IMG/VR virus record: IMGVR_UViG_3300009161_000089
Coordinates: 1 to 42,485 of that record
Source of the DNA: a virus
DNA length: 42,485 nucleotides
Direction: 5' to 3' (one strand)
Below the pieces are notes generated by a model. That model did not search any database. It was not told the origin of the DNA and saw nothing but the letters and a program-made list of their open reading frames with translations. Position numbers and translations under genes: made by a program. Position 1 is the first letter of the stretch; every line of letters starts with the position of its first letter. This document shows positions 7,976 through 16,300 of the stretch, in pieces.

Positions 7976-9058
7976 CTATTTTGAATAGATTTTCTGCAAC
8001 TCTCCGCGAACGCGATCTGCAACAGATCCGCTGCCAGCGGCAGGGGAACCAGGGATTCCGGGAGCTTCGGGGCCATTCGCGCTCGGCGGGGCGGAGCCGT
8101 CGGCGTCACCGAAAAATCCCTTAATACCCTCGTAGGCCTTGCTAACGCCGTATCCTGCTCCAGCGAGAAGGGCGGTCGGAAGAACTACAAACTTTAGTAT
8201 GCCTGGCAAGAATTTTGCTGCACGCCCGATAGCGCGAAGGCGATCCATGACGGTTCTGTGCCTGCCGAAGGTATCGCCCAATATGTTCCAGAGGCGACCT
8301 TGATCTGCTGCGCGGGCAGCGGCGGAGGCAAGACTGCGCCCAACGACTTCGTGAGCCTTCATGATATCCCTTGTGTTTATCTTGCCTGGAGCGCGGCGAG
8401 ATATATTTGCAATCTTCTCAGCAAGGGTATTCTTGTCAACCCCCGCAAGGTATTCCTTGCCCTTGCCTGTCTTAGACATCTCTACGAAGTCATCTATCGC
8501 GTCCTGGTCACCATCAGCGGCTGCATCGAGAAGTTTTTTTACTACACTCTGAAGATGGCCATCGGTCTTCCACATACCCTTGATGTATTTGAGGTCAGAG
8601 AGATTCTCAGGGCCCTTCGAAAGAAGGTCGGTAAGAGGCCTGAGCGATGACGTGCTTAGCTTTTGCGCAAAACCCGGTTTTGGATAAATCGTCTTGTGTA
8701 TGCCCACGGCTTCATGCAGAGCCTTTTTGCGACTCAGGTCGTCTCCGGTCAGTATTCCGTCTACTTGCGCCTTGGCAGCCTGAATGGCATCATCATCTGT
8801 TCCTTCTAGCGCTTTCAAAAAACCAAGAATGTCATTTACTGCATCAGTAGCGACGGAGTTGGCTGACTTGATCAGGGGGAATGCACGGGACGATGTGCGG
8901 GCGAGAGATGGATCTTGGCTAACGAGTTTGGAAACGGCATCAATAGCGCGATCCTTGTCGATGCCAAGGGCGTCAGCAAAGCCTGCCAGAGCTCGGTCGA
9001 ACTCTGGAACGCTGTGGCCCGATTTTCTATACTCTTCCCAAGTCTTGATGATGTTCAT
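7976..9058 (-). CDS. Probable internal virion protein with a membrane segment
   Basis: The 360-residue protein starts at the ATG at 9058 with SD GAGG. It is mostly helical. Residues about 285-320 contain a hydrophobic stretch (FVVLPTALLAGAGYGVSK) that could span a membrane, followed by an Ala/Pro/Gly-rich tail and a terminal helix (VADRVRGELQKIYSK). There is no signal peptide at the N-terminus. It lies between two proteins with peptidoglycan-binding-like domains, all in one transcription unit, so an ejected or pilot-type protein is the best guess. No family was recognised. Confidence 0.45.
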   Translation of the reverse strand: MNIIKTWEEYRKSGHSVPEFDRALAGFADALGIDKDRAIDAVSKLVSQDPSLARTSSRAFPLIKSANSVATDAVNDILGFLKALEGTDDDAIQAAKAQVDGILTGDDLSRKKALHEAVGIHKTIYPKPGFAQKLSTSSLRPLTDLLSKGPENLSDLKYIKGMWKTDGHLQSVVKKLLDAAADGDQDAIDDFVEMSKTGKGKEYLAGVDKNTLAEKIANISRRAPGKINTRDIMKAHEVVGRSLASAAARAADQGRLWNILGDTFGRHRTVMDRLRAIGRAAKFLPGILKFVVLPTALLAGAGYGVSKAYEGIKGFFGDADGSAPPSANGPEAPGIPGSPAAGSGSVADRVRGELQKIYSK

Positions 9059-9080
9059 CTTTCCTCTGCCAAGTTACAAA

Positions 9081-10256
9081 TCAAGTGCTCGCTCGACGGT
9101 CTAGCGCCGCCCTGATATCGGTCGCCGTGGCGGGGTCCCGCATTACCGCCTGCAACCTACTTTTCATCTCCGGACCGTCTTTGTTGAATGTGAAGTAATA
9201 TGCAGAGTCACCTGGGTCTATTTGCCTGGCTAGCTCAGTTTTGGTGTCAGTAATTATGTTGCCGATTTCCTTGGCGGCGGCCTCGTTTCGTTTCGGATTT
9301 TTAAAGAGATCGTTCACATCCACAGATTCGTTGAGAAGCAGTTGCAGCGGCCGTCTCGTTCCCCTGATAAACTGCAGGAGTTTGGCGCTCAGTATCGCCT
9401 GAGCGCTAGTTGCTATGCTGACACCCGCGAGAGCGCCATCCCAGTAGGCCAGTTCGAAGCCGTAGACCTCCTCTTTGCTCCCCTTGGTGGCCGGTTTGCT
9501 TGCTGGCTGCAGTCCAAGCTGCTTTCGCCTAGAATTTACTGCTGCCATAAAAGAATTTGCAACAAGTCTGCATTTTGTCTGTATCTCTAGGACAGTCGCG
9601 CGGACCTGGTCCATGTAGTTATCGTATTCCTCAATGGTGGATATGCCTTGGAAGCTTTTCGGCAGCTTCTTCTCTACCGTTAGACCGCCTGATTCAAGGG
9701 CATACTGCATCTGGCGCAAAGCCTGAATGGCAGCCCAAGGCTCGTCCTCTAGGGTTAGGCCTCCTCTTGGGAAGCCGCGCAAAAAGGGGACCATCAGGAA
9801 CACTGTGCCGTCTGATAGCGTGAATTGATTTAGAACATCCTTGTCTTCGATCTCGAGCTTTGCGCCTTTGCTGCCAGGCGGCGCAGGCTCTGCAGGAGCG
9901 GCTGGCGCGGCTGGCGCGACTAGGCCAAGCTTCGCGTTCATCTCTGCGCTGGGGCGGCCGGAATCGTCAAGAGGCTTGTCGACTCCAAGTCTCGCTGCGA
10001 CTGCCTTGACGGCGGCGCGAGTTTTATCGCCATAGCGGCCGTCTACTCCGTCTTTATTAGGCCCTGTTTTCCCGAGGTCAATTGCAGTGCCTGTCTCCAC
10101 TGCCTTCGCAATCAGAGCACGCTGCAGGTCAGCAACCCATCCTGCGGGCGCTGGTGCCTTTTTGCTGCCAGATGTAAGGCCAAGAGCAGCCCTGTCTACA
10201 GATGAAGAAGAGGGCTTTGGCAGGCCCAGTGATTCGTAGTCAATATTACTCGCCAC
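9081..10256 (-). CDS. Virion protein with peptidoglycan-binding-like domain
   Basis: I prefer the GTG at 10256 (391 residues), because GGAG sits six bases before it, within ATGGAGATAAAAGTG. The ATG at 10268 (MEIKVASN) has no SD and would add four residues. Residues about 40-100 contain LQRAL...GVDGRYGDKTRAAVKAV, matching the PG_binding_1 fold motif (D-G-x-x-G-x-x-T-x-x-A-V). An Ala/Pro linker follows, then an uncharacterised helical domain of about 250 residues. Such domains anchor murein-active proteins to the cell wall. With its neighbours at 6282-9058 it looks like part of a set of virion proteins acting at the envelope. Confidence 0.5.
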   Translation of the reverse strand: MASNIDYESLGLPKPSSSSVDRAALGLTSGSKKAPAPAGWVADLQRALIAKAVETGTAIDLGKTGPNKDGVDGRYGDKTRAAVKAVAARLGVDKPLDDSGRPSAEMNAKLGLVAPAAPAAPAEPAPPGSKGAKLEIEDKDVLNQFTLSDGTVFLMVPFLRGFPRGGLTLEDEPWAAIQALRQMQYALESGGLTVEKKLPKSFQGISTIEEYDNYMDQVRATVLEIQTKCRLVANSFMAAVNSRRKQLGLQPASKPATKGSKEEVYGFELAYWDGALAGVSIATSAQAILSAKLLQFIRGTRRPLQLLLNESVDVNDLFKNPKRNEAAAKEIGNIITDTKTELARQIDPGDSAYYFTFNKDGPEMKSRLQAVMRDPATATDIRAALDRRAST

Positions 10257-10281
10257 TTTTATCTCCATTGGTAGGCTCTGT

Positions 10282-11088
10282 TCATTTTAGAATATTAAGC
10301 GCAGAATTGCCTTTGGCCGTTGCACTGGTTATATCACCTAGCTGCAAGCGGCCGTTGTCGCCTTCTCCAATTTCGCTCCAGATCTTGGCCCATGCCTGCC
10401 AATCGGGAGAGCTCCTTAACTTCTTGGAGCGGTCGTTTTTTTCTTGGCCACCTAGTTGTGCCAACATCGCAGTGGCATCTTCGGCAACCTTCCTGTATTC
10501 CGCTATTGCACTTGAGCGGGGGTCAGCGGATGATGCCGACTGAGATGTGCCAGGAGCGGCACTTTGTGATCCAATTATCTGCCGCAAATTATTCAGCACT
10601 CTGTTTATTATTTTTTTATAGGCTGCCGTCTGTGGCCTTTCTGTGGTGGGAGACTCCTCATCAAAAATCAGTTCTATGTCTACTTCATTGCCACCACCCC
10701 ACGTAGCAAAAAGAGATGTGCTAAATGCCTCGCCTTCTACAAAGGCATCAGATGACATCCTCTGCGCTTGTGCAACGGCTGTCTCGAACTCGCCGCCCTC
10801 AACCAGATTTTTTAGCGCGTTAATGTGCTTTCTAGCATTATACACATTGCTTGTGGGAGCTCCAGTAGCCGCGGCAGTAGTTATCATTGAGTCTATGCTG
10901 GAAATGTCTTTACCTATCTGTGCCGTTAGGCTACCAACATTCACCTGAGCTTCACCCTGTGCAAGCCTGATGTTCGGCTGTATGCAGGCACGGCGTACCA
11001 TAGCAAGGGCATCAAAAGCCCCGCTCGCGGCCAGGTCTACCATAAGCCCGCCGATAATAGCCTCGGCCTTCTTTTTCCTGATGCTCAT
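10282..11088 (-). CDS. Hypothetical helical virion-cluster protein
   Basis: The 268-residue protein starts at the ATG at 11088 with SD AGGAG. It is largely helical with a Ser/Ala/Gln linker around residues 180-195 (GTSQSASSADPRSS). Features include a hydrophobic N-terminal helix after a basic start (MSIRKKKAEAIIGGLMVDLA) and an acidic IELIFDEESPTTE segment. No motif I recognise. The ending (DITSATAKGNSALNILK) sits 25 bases from the next gene. It belongs to the internal-protein operon by direction and spacing; its specific role is unknown. Confidence 0.55.
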   Translation of the reverse strand: MSIRKKKAEAIIGGLMVDLAASGAFDALAMVRRACIQPNIRLAQGEAQVNVGSLTAQIGKDISSIDSMITTAAATGAPTSNVYNARKHINALKNLVEGGEFETAVAQAQRMSSDAFVEGEAFSTSLFATWGGGNEVDIELIFDEESPTTERPQTAAYKKIINRVLNNLRQIIGSQSAAPGTSQSASSADPRSSAIAEYRKVAEDATAMLAQLGGQEKNDRSKKLRSSPDWQAWAKIWSEIGEGDNGRLQLGDITSATAKGNSALNILK

Positions 11089-11101
11089 GACAAACTCCTA
11101 A

Positions 11102-11491
11102 TCAAGAAAGCTTTGCGGCGGCTTCGCGGAGCGAGGCGGCCTGCTTAAAAAGTCCGGAAGCGTCGGCCTGGTCTGCCACTACTCGCAACTGGTTAGCAAC
11201 CGCAGCAAGCTTTTTGCGCTTGCCCGCATCAAGCATCTTCATCGCTACGGCCTGGCGGTCCTGAGCGGTCATCACCGTCGCATCAATGCCATCGAGCTTT
11301 ACTGACTTCTTGTGAACATCGTCAAGCATGTCGCTAAAATAGGCCTCAGCGCGCTTGTTCAGTTCGGACTGAACGTCCACATCTGCACGGGCCTCTTCCT
11401 GTCGGAAAACGCTCCTTGGCATGGTGGTCTGCCCAGCCATCTTCTTTTGAACTTCTGCCAGTATACCGTCTACATCTACAAACTTAGACAT
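11102..11491 (-). CDS. Small virion-cluster protein ending in the shared LDxxG-type signature
   Basis: The 129-residue protein starts at the ATG at 11491, which overlaps the upstream stop as TGATG; a GTG one codon earlier is possible. The first 90 residues are charged and helical. The C-terminal 30 residues are the shared signature in variant form: LRVVADQADASGLFKQAASL. Related segments end the proteins at 12814-13023 and 34307-34657, which otherwise differ. This placement at the extreme C-terminus suggests a detachable module. Function is unknown. Confidence 0.6.
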   Translation of the reverse strand: MSKFVDVDGILAEVQKKMAGQTTMPRSVFRQEEARADVDVQSELNKRAEAYFSDMLDDVHKKSVKLDGIDATVMTAQDRQAVAMKMLDAGKRKKLAAVANQLRVVADQADASGLFKQAASLREAAAKLS

Positions 11492-12099
11492 CACTCACCT
11501 GCTTTGATCTCTCGAAGACGAGAGGCTGCTAATTCGACCATATACGCTGCAGATTGATTATTAGCTAGCAACGAGGCGGTTTTATCCAACTTGCGCGCTA
11601 GCTCATCCAGCTCATCATTGTTCATGTCGTCGTCGTTGTCGTCGCCGTCAACAGAGCCGGCTAGTTGCTTCTCTCTCGTATCTGAAACGGTCTCCGCTAG
11701 GCTGTCGCCCTTTAGCTTCAACACTGCGCCACGAAAAGCCTCTTGCGCCTCCGGGCCGCCATTGATTACTGCGAGAATAAGCTTCTCTGTCTTCGTCTTA
11801 GGGTTGCGTGGCGGGGCGACACAGAACTCGGAGCAGCCGGACGCATCAACGACCGAAACGCAAAAAAGATCATTTAGCTCGTCCAGCCACACCCGCACGG
11901 TTGCGGACTTATCGCATTCCGCAACTTCCTCGTGCATGGTCTTGAGCCAGTTGTCCACATCCGTTGCAACAAATTTGCGATTGCGCTGACTGTTCTTTTG
12001 CACCAGCGCATCCGCCCATGCAGACACGAACTCGTCCCGAACGTCCATGCCCGTATCGGCCTCAAACATGCTTGCAAACAGGGACAATTTCTTATTCAT
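11491..12099 (-). CDS. Hypothetical acidic protein
   Basis: The start is the ATG at 12099 (MNKKLSLFASMF), with TGAGGT four to five bases upstream; the longer frame to 12126 overlaps the preceding gene and lacks an SD. The product has 202 residues. The N-terminal 130 residues form an alpha/beta region with NWLKTMHEEVAECD and FCVSVVDASGCSEFCV, and the C-terminus has a strongly acidic linker (DGDDNDDDMNNDELDE). The last 40 residues (LARKLDKTASLLANNQSAAY) are a degenerate relative of the shared signature. No enzyme family was recognised. Confidence 0.55.
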   Translation of the reverse strand: MNKKLSLFASMFEADTGMDVRDEFVSAWADALVQKNSQRNRKFVATDVDNWLKTMHEEVAECDKSATVRVWLDELNDLFCVSVVDASGCSEFCVAPPRNPKTKTEKLILAVINGGPEAQEAFRGAVLKLKGDSLAETVSDTREKQLAGSVDGDDNDDDMNNDELDELARKLDKTASLLANNQSAAYMVELAASRLREIKAGE

Positions 12100-12106
12100 A
12101 TCAACC

Positions 12107-12814
12107 TCACAACCACATGAATTCAAGCATGGGATTTACACTCGTAGGCGGCACACATACCATGGCCACCGCTGGCTGGGAATCCATTAGCTGTTCGCTC
12201 GTGAGCCGACCGCCAGAGCTGACATAAAGCGCAGCATTGAGCGGATAAGGCACGGCGGTCTCGTATTGATCAGTAGCAAAAATGCAACCGCTTGGATTTG
12301 GCCAAACGGTTACCTTGTTGCTTCCCAGCGTGGAGTCATCCCCCGGCCTATTTGGCACATAATAAGAATACCTAGCGCGTATCATTACGCTGTCATTAGT
12401 CGTAGATATCGGGCTGATACGCGCGTTCAGTGCGGTTCCAGCAACGACATTTACTGCTCCGTTTACTGCGATTAGCTCAACACCTGCTATGTCAGAAGCA
12501 AAGCTGTATTGAAGAACATTTGCATTTTTAAGGAATGCAATCTTGTCAACAGCAAGTAGCGGCACTCCGGTGCTCAGATCAATCTCTGACTCGGAAGGGG
12601 TAATTAGAACAATTTCATCAATTACCGGACGCACGTGGGCGACTTCCCTTACGTCTTCGATTATACCGAATGGGGCGATGCCGTCACTGACGCCTAGCAC
12701 GATTTCGTTGCCGACGAGCTTGTGCTGGCCAATCATGCCAGGCAAAAAGGTGGCATTTGGATCAAGAGGCCGCTGGGTCGGCCAGTTTCTACCAACATGG
12801 ATTGGCCTAAGCAT
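12107..12814 (-). CDS. Putative virion surface/structural protein
   Basis: The 235-residue protein starts at the ATG at 12814, overlapping the upstream stop (TGATG) with GGAG seven bases before it. It is beta-rich: NEIVLGVSDGIAPFGIIEDV, ARYSYYVPNRPGDDSTLGSN, TVWPNPSGCIFATDQYET and PLNAALYVSSGGRLTSEQ. The alternation of short strands and Gly/Pro/Asn turns resembles capsid-associated decoration proteins, and the composition resembles the 223-residue protein at 5485. It has no coiled coil and no catalytic motif. The head-module location supports a structural role. Confidence 0.45.
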   Translation of the reverse strand: MLRPIHVGRNWPTQRPLDPNATFLPGMIGQHKLVGNEIVLGVSDGIAPFGIIEDVREVAHVRPVIDEIVLITPSESEIDLSTGVPLLAVDKIAFLKNANVLQYSFASDIAGVELIAVNGAVNVVAGTALNARISPISTTNDSVMIRARYSYYVPNRPGDDSTLGSNKVTVWPNPSGCIFATDQYETAVPYPLNAALYVSSGGRLTSEQLMDSQPAVAMVCVPPTSVNPMLEFMWL

Positions 12815-13023
12815 CAGTCTTCTCCTAGCACGCTTACCATGTTATTAAGCAGCGCGTCGACCTTCCCAGCAAGTGGGCTACCGGCCTGATCGAGCTCGCT
12901 CGCAGTACCAGCTAGCTGCCGAGCAACTCCAGAAAAGTAACCAGCTTCTGGTGCTGGTGAGTTCTCTTTAATCGCCTGCTGCATGCCGGCTGCAATCTCA
13001 TCTGCAATATCAATTGTTGCCAT
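12814..13023 (-). CDS. Small protein with shared LDxxG signature
   Basis: The 69-residue protein starts at the ATG at 13023 (MATIDIADEI), preceded by GAGGAAG; the upstream ATG at 13035 lacks spacing for an SD. Residues 30-60 carry the signature in the form LAGTASELDQAGSPLAGKVD. The N-terminus MATIDIADEIAAGMQQ resembles the start of the 551-residue protein at 6282-7937 (MTIADEIAKEF), hinting at a shared binding site. It overlaps the downstream gene by one stop/start base and the upstream 47-residue gene by 14 bases. Confidence 0.6.
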   Translation of the reverse strand: MATIDIADEIAAGMQQAIKENSPAPEAGYFSGVARQLAGTASELDQAGSPLAGKVDALLNNMVSVLGED

Positions 13024-13153
13024 GACCTTCCTCACTTTCTACAGGGAAATCCCAAAAGAAGCATATATATCCGTCTATTTCTTCAGAATCTAGACCCAAC
13101 TCCCTTAGTTCGCGTATCTCTGACTGAATCTCAAACTGGCTAAAGTCAAACAT
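13010..13153 (-). CDS. 47-residue acidic microprotein
   Basis: A short frame runs from the ATG at 13153 to the TGA at 13010-13012. GAGG lies five bases before the ATG. The product begins MFDFSQFEIQSEIREL and contains LGLDSEEIDGYICFFWDFP. It overlaps the next start (13023) by 14 bases, a normal coupling arrangement in this genome. It is the first gene of its operon after the terminator at 13267. Coding reality is supported by SD, overlap and plausible amphipathic helix; no family recognised. Confidence 0.5.
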   Translation of the reverse strand: MFDFSQFEIQSEIRELRELGLDSEEIDGYICFFWDFPVESEEGHGNN

Positions 13154-13257
13154 GAGCGCCTCTTTTCGGCTGATCGATGTTCCTTGCCTTGCTGGTACCG
13201 GGCGTCCGCAGAGCGGATACTATTATTTACATTTATTGATCTGCGTCGAGAAAATAA

Positions 13258-13294
13258 CGAAAACGGAAAACCCCGCCGGCTAGGGCGGGGTTTT
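13258..13294 (-). terminator. Intrinsic terminator after the protease/scaffold gene
   Basis: The minus strand reads AAAACCCCGCC-CTAGCC-GGCGGGGTTTT and then CCGTTTTCG. It lies about 20 bases beyond the stop at 13315. The AT-rich stretch that follows (13215-13245) could hold the promoter of the downstream operon, but no clear -35/-10 pair was found. Confidence 0.85.
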
Positions 13295-13314
13295 CTTTCA
13301 GACTGGGTTCTGCT

Positions 13315-16300
13315 TCAGATATCGAACAGAGCCTTGCCGAGGCTGCGCCAGTCGCGGACATCAACGCTGCCCTTGTCGGAGGCAGTGCGGGTGTTCGACT
13401 CTCCGCCGTCAACTACACCCATCTGGGGGACGATGCCGGCGGTGCGGGCCTGTGGCTTGACGTTGCCAACCATGCGCTTGAAGCTGTCAAAGTTAGCGTC
13501 GTTGCCGGTAGCAAGGGTCTCCGCGCACTCGTCGAGAGCGGCGCGACCCTGGCTGATGAGGCCACGAGTCTGGGCGTCGATAGCAACCGCGTAAGCGCGC
13601 TTGTAACGGAAGCCGATATCCTCGTTTGAGCTAGCTGACTTCTTGAACTCCGAAACAAGACCCTTGGCGAACTCGCTGTCGACCTTGCCAAAGTACTCGC
13701 GGTAGTACTTAACCGCTTCGGCGTCAACGGCAGCTACGGCTACGAGGGCGTCGAGCTGCGACTCCTTGATCGTGCCCTGGCGTACGGCGGTGGCAATTCC
13801 GGCGGCAGCCTTCTTGACACCTTCCATGGCCTTCATCGCCATCTCCTGAGCCTCGAATACGCTCTGGACGTCTGAGTCGGCATCGCCGGTCGTCTTCATA
13901 CCGAAGTCGAGCTTGCCCTCGCCCTTGCCGTGAACATTGAGCATTGGATCAGAGCTGACCATGTCCATTTTGGCGGCGCGAGCAACGAGTTGCTGGCGCA
14001 TGGCGGCGCGCTTGGACATGTCATCCATAGCATCAGCCTCCTTCTCCTCATCCTCGTCCTCGTCCTCATCCATTTCTTCTACCTGCTCTGCGACGTCCTC
14101 GACCTTGTCCTCGAGGGCCTTGAGCTCTTCGCGAAGGTCGTCCAGAGCCTGCTCCAGGTCATCGTGAGATGGGTCGCCTTCGATGTGCTCATCAATGGCG
14201 CTCTCAACCTCTTCGGCTACCTGATCAAGCTCCTTGTCATCAAGAGCCATGGCGTCGTCCTCGGCGCAGGCATCTTGATACGCAGCAACGCGCTCATTTG
14301 CCTCGATTACGGCCAGGTGGCTGTCGCGAATCGCAGCGCGAGCGGCGAGACGAACGCTTGGGTCAGCCAGGTTGGCATCACGGGCGAGGAAGCGGAGTTC
14401 GCTAGCGAGTGAGTTCAGTGAAGCATGAGCTTCGAACATCCCGCGCTGCAGAGAGGCGGTAGCAGCCATTGGCGCATCTACGTCTACATCGCTAACACCG
14501 GCGTCATCACCAAGGACGGCAGATTTGAGGTCCGCAACGCAGCCTTCGAGCTTCTCAAGCGCGCCCATGACGCGATCCTTCATGTCATCAGCTTCTTTAC
14601 CAGGAGCGGGCTCGGGAGCTGGCTCGACCATTGGTCCTGGAGCGGGAAGCGCAGCCATGCCGGCGTCCGCGGGCGGAGCTGGCATCGGCGCGTCAGCAGC
14701 AGACTCTTTGGCGGCATCAAGCTCAGCTGCGAGCTTGGAGATGTTGCCCGCACGGATCTGAGCCATGAGCTGCTTGCCGTACTCTGGCGATACGAATAGT
14801 TCGCCCCAGGTCTTGCCGGCAACGTCGCTCTGCTTGTTGAGGTGAACATTGTAGGCGTCGCCAGCGGTAACGCTGAAGACTTCCTTGTCGCCTGCAAGTA
14901 CCGACCAGCGTGAGCGGCCGAGGTTGGCAGACTTCGTCAGGCGGGCCTTGAGGCCGGCGCGCTGAATGAGTTCCTTGACCTTTTGATCTGGATTGCCGAC
15001 CTTGGTGTCAAGCTCCTTGCCACCGAGGTGGTGATCGCCATCGCGCAGATCTGGGTCGCCCATAGGAGCATAAGCCTTTGGCTCCTCGGTGCCCTGTGGA
15101 TAAGCCTTCTTCTTCATGGGCTTGGCACCCTTTTCATTCGAATCCTTATCGCCCTTCATGGCCTTCATATCCTTCTTGTCTTCCTCTGAGTACTTCATAT
15201 CCTTTTTTGGATCCTTCTTGCCCTTCTTCTTGGCGGCTTCCTTTAGGATCTCGAGACGGCGCAGGAGATCGGCCTCGGCCTTCATCAGATCCTTGTCATC
15301 GGCATCCTGATCTTCTGCGTCTTCTGCGTGTCCATCGTCGGCTTTCGCAGCTGGAACAAATTTCTTATCGGCAATAACGCCGGCTGGCTTTCCAGCCATA
15401 TCCTTGACGACAACCGCTGCCTCGGCAATTGCCTTTAGCTTATGCGCGCGCTGCGCACGGCGCTCATCGAGCGAGGCGCGGTGCAGCATTTCCTTTACCT
15501 TCTGATCTGGATTAGCTACGGAAGTATCGAGCTCCTCGCCATGGAGGTGGTGGTCGCCATCACGTAGATCTGGATCGCCCATGGGGGCATAGGCTTTTGG
15601 CTCTTCTGTACCCTGCATGTAAGCTTTCTTACGCAGATTAGCACGCTTCCGTAGTTCATCAAACGTCATAATATCTCCTGTTCCCACTCCCGCCTTCTGG
15701 GTCGGGAGACACGATTTCAAACTATCCAAACTGTTTTTAATAGATGTTATTCTTTCTGAAATAGCATTAGAGTGTTTTTCGTACTCCGCTGCACCTTTTT
15801 TCAACGGAACATCCCTATACGCGGATGCTGCACCGAACAGGGCCCCCTCTGGAGGAGAGCCGTGTCCGCCGGATATGCTATTGCGACCAAAGAAGTCAAT
15901 CCCTGTGCCGGAGTTCTCGGTGCCGGTCGGATCAGCGGTCGCAGGCCCCCTGGTCCCTGTTCCACTAAGCGCATCAGCGCCCAGTGAAGAGGACCCTGTG
16001 GCGGAAGAAGGGCCAATGCCAACGGCATTGTCAGGTGCATTAAGCGCAAGCTCTGTAAGCTTGCCGATTGTCTCGGATGCCTTTCCAACCATGTCCTTGG
16101 AGTCAGAAAGATTCTTTATCCTTGATAAAGCTTCAAAAAGTTCCTCGCTCTTGTCTTCATTTGAGGCAACGATGGCTGAATGAATAGCATTCAGACCAAC
16201 CCGACCCACGTACTTGAAAAGGTCAGCCGACGCCATCTCTAGAGCACCAGTTGTCTCATCATTGGCCTTTACAAGACTTATCAGCTTAAACAGGCGATCA

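Noticed and set aside
13930-14761. Plus-strand Leu- and Ser-rich frames opposite the scaffold region
   Set aside because: They mirror the acidic/Lys-rich coding of the minus strand and have no ribosome sites.
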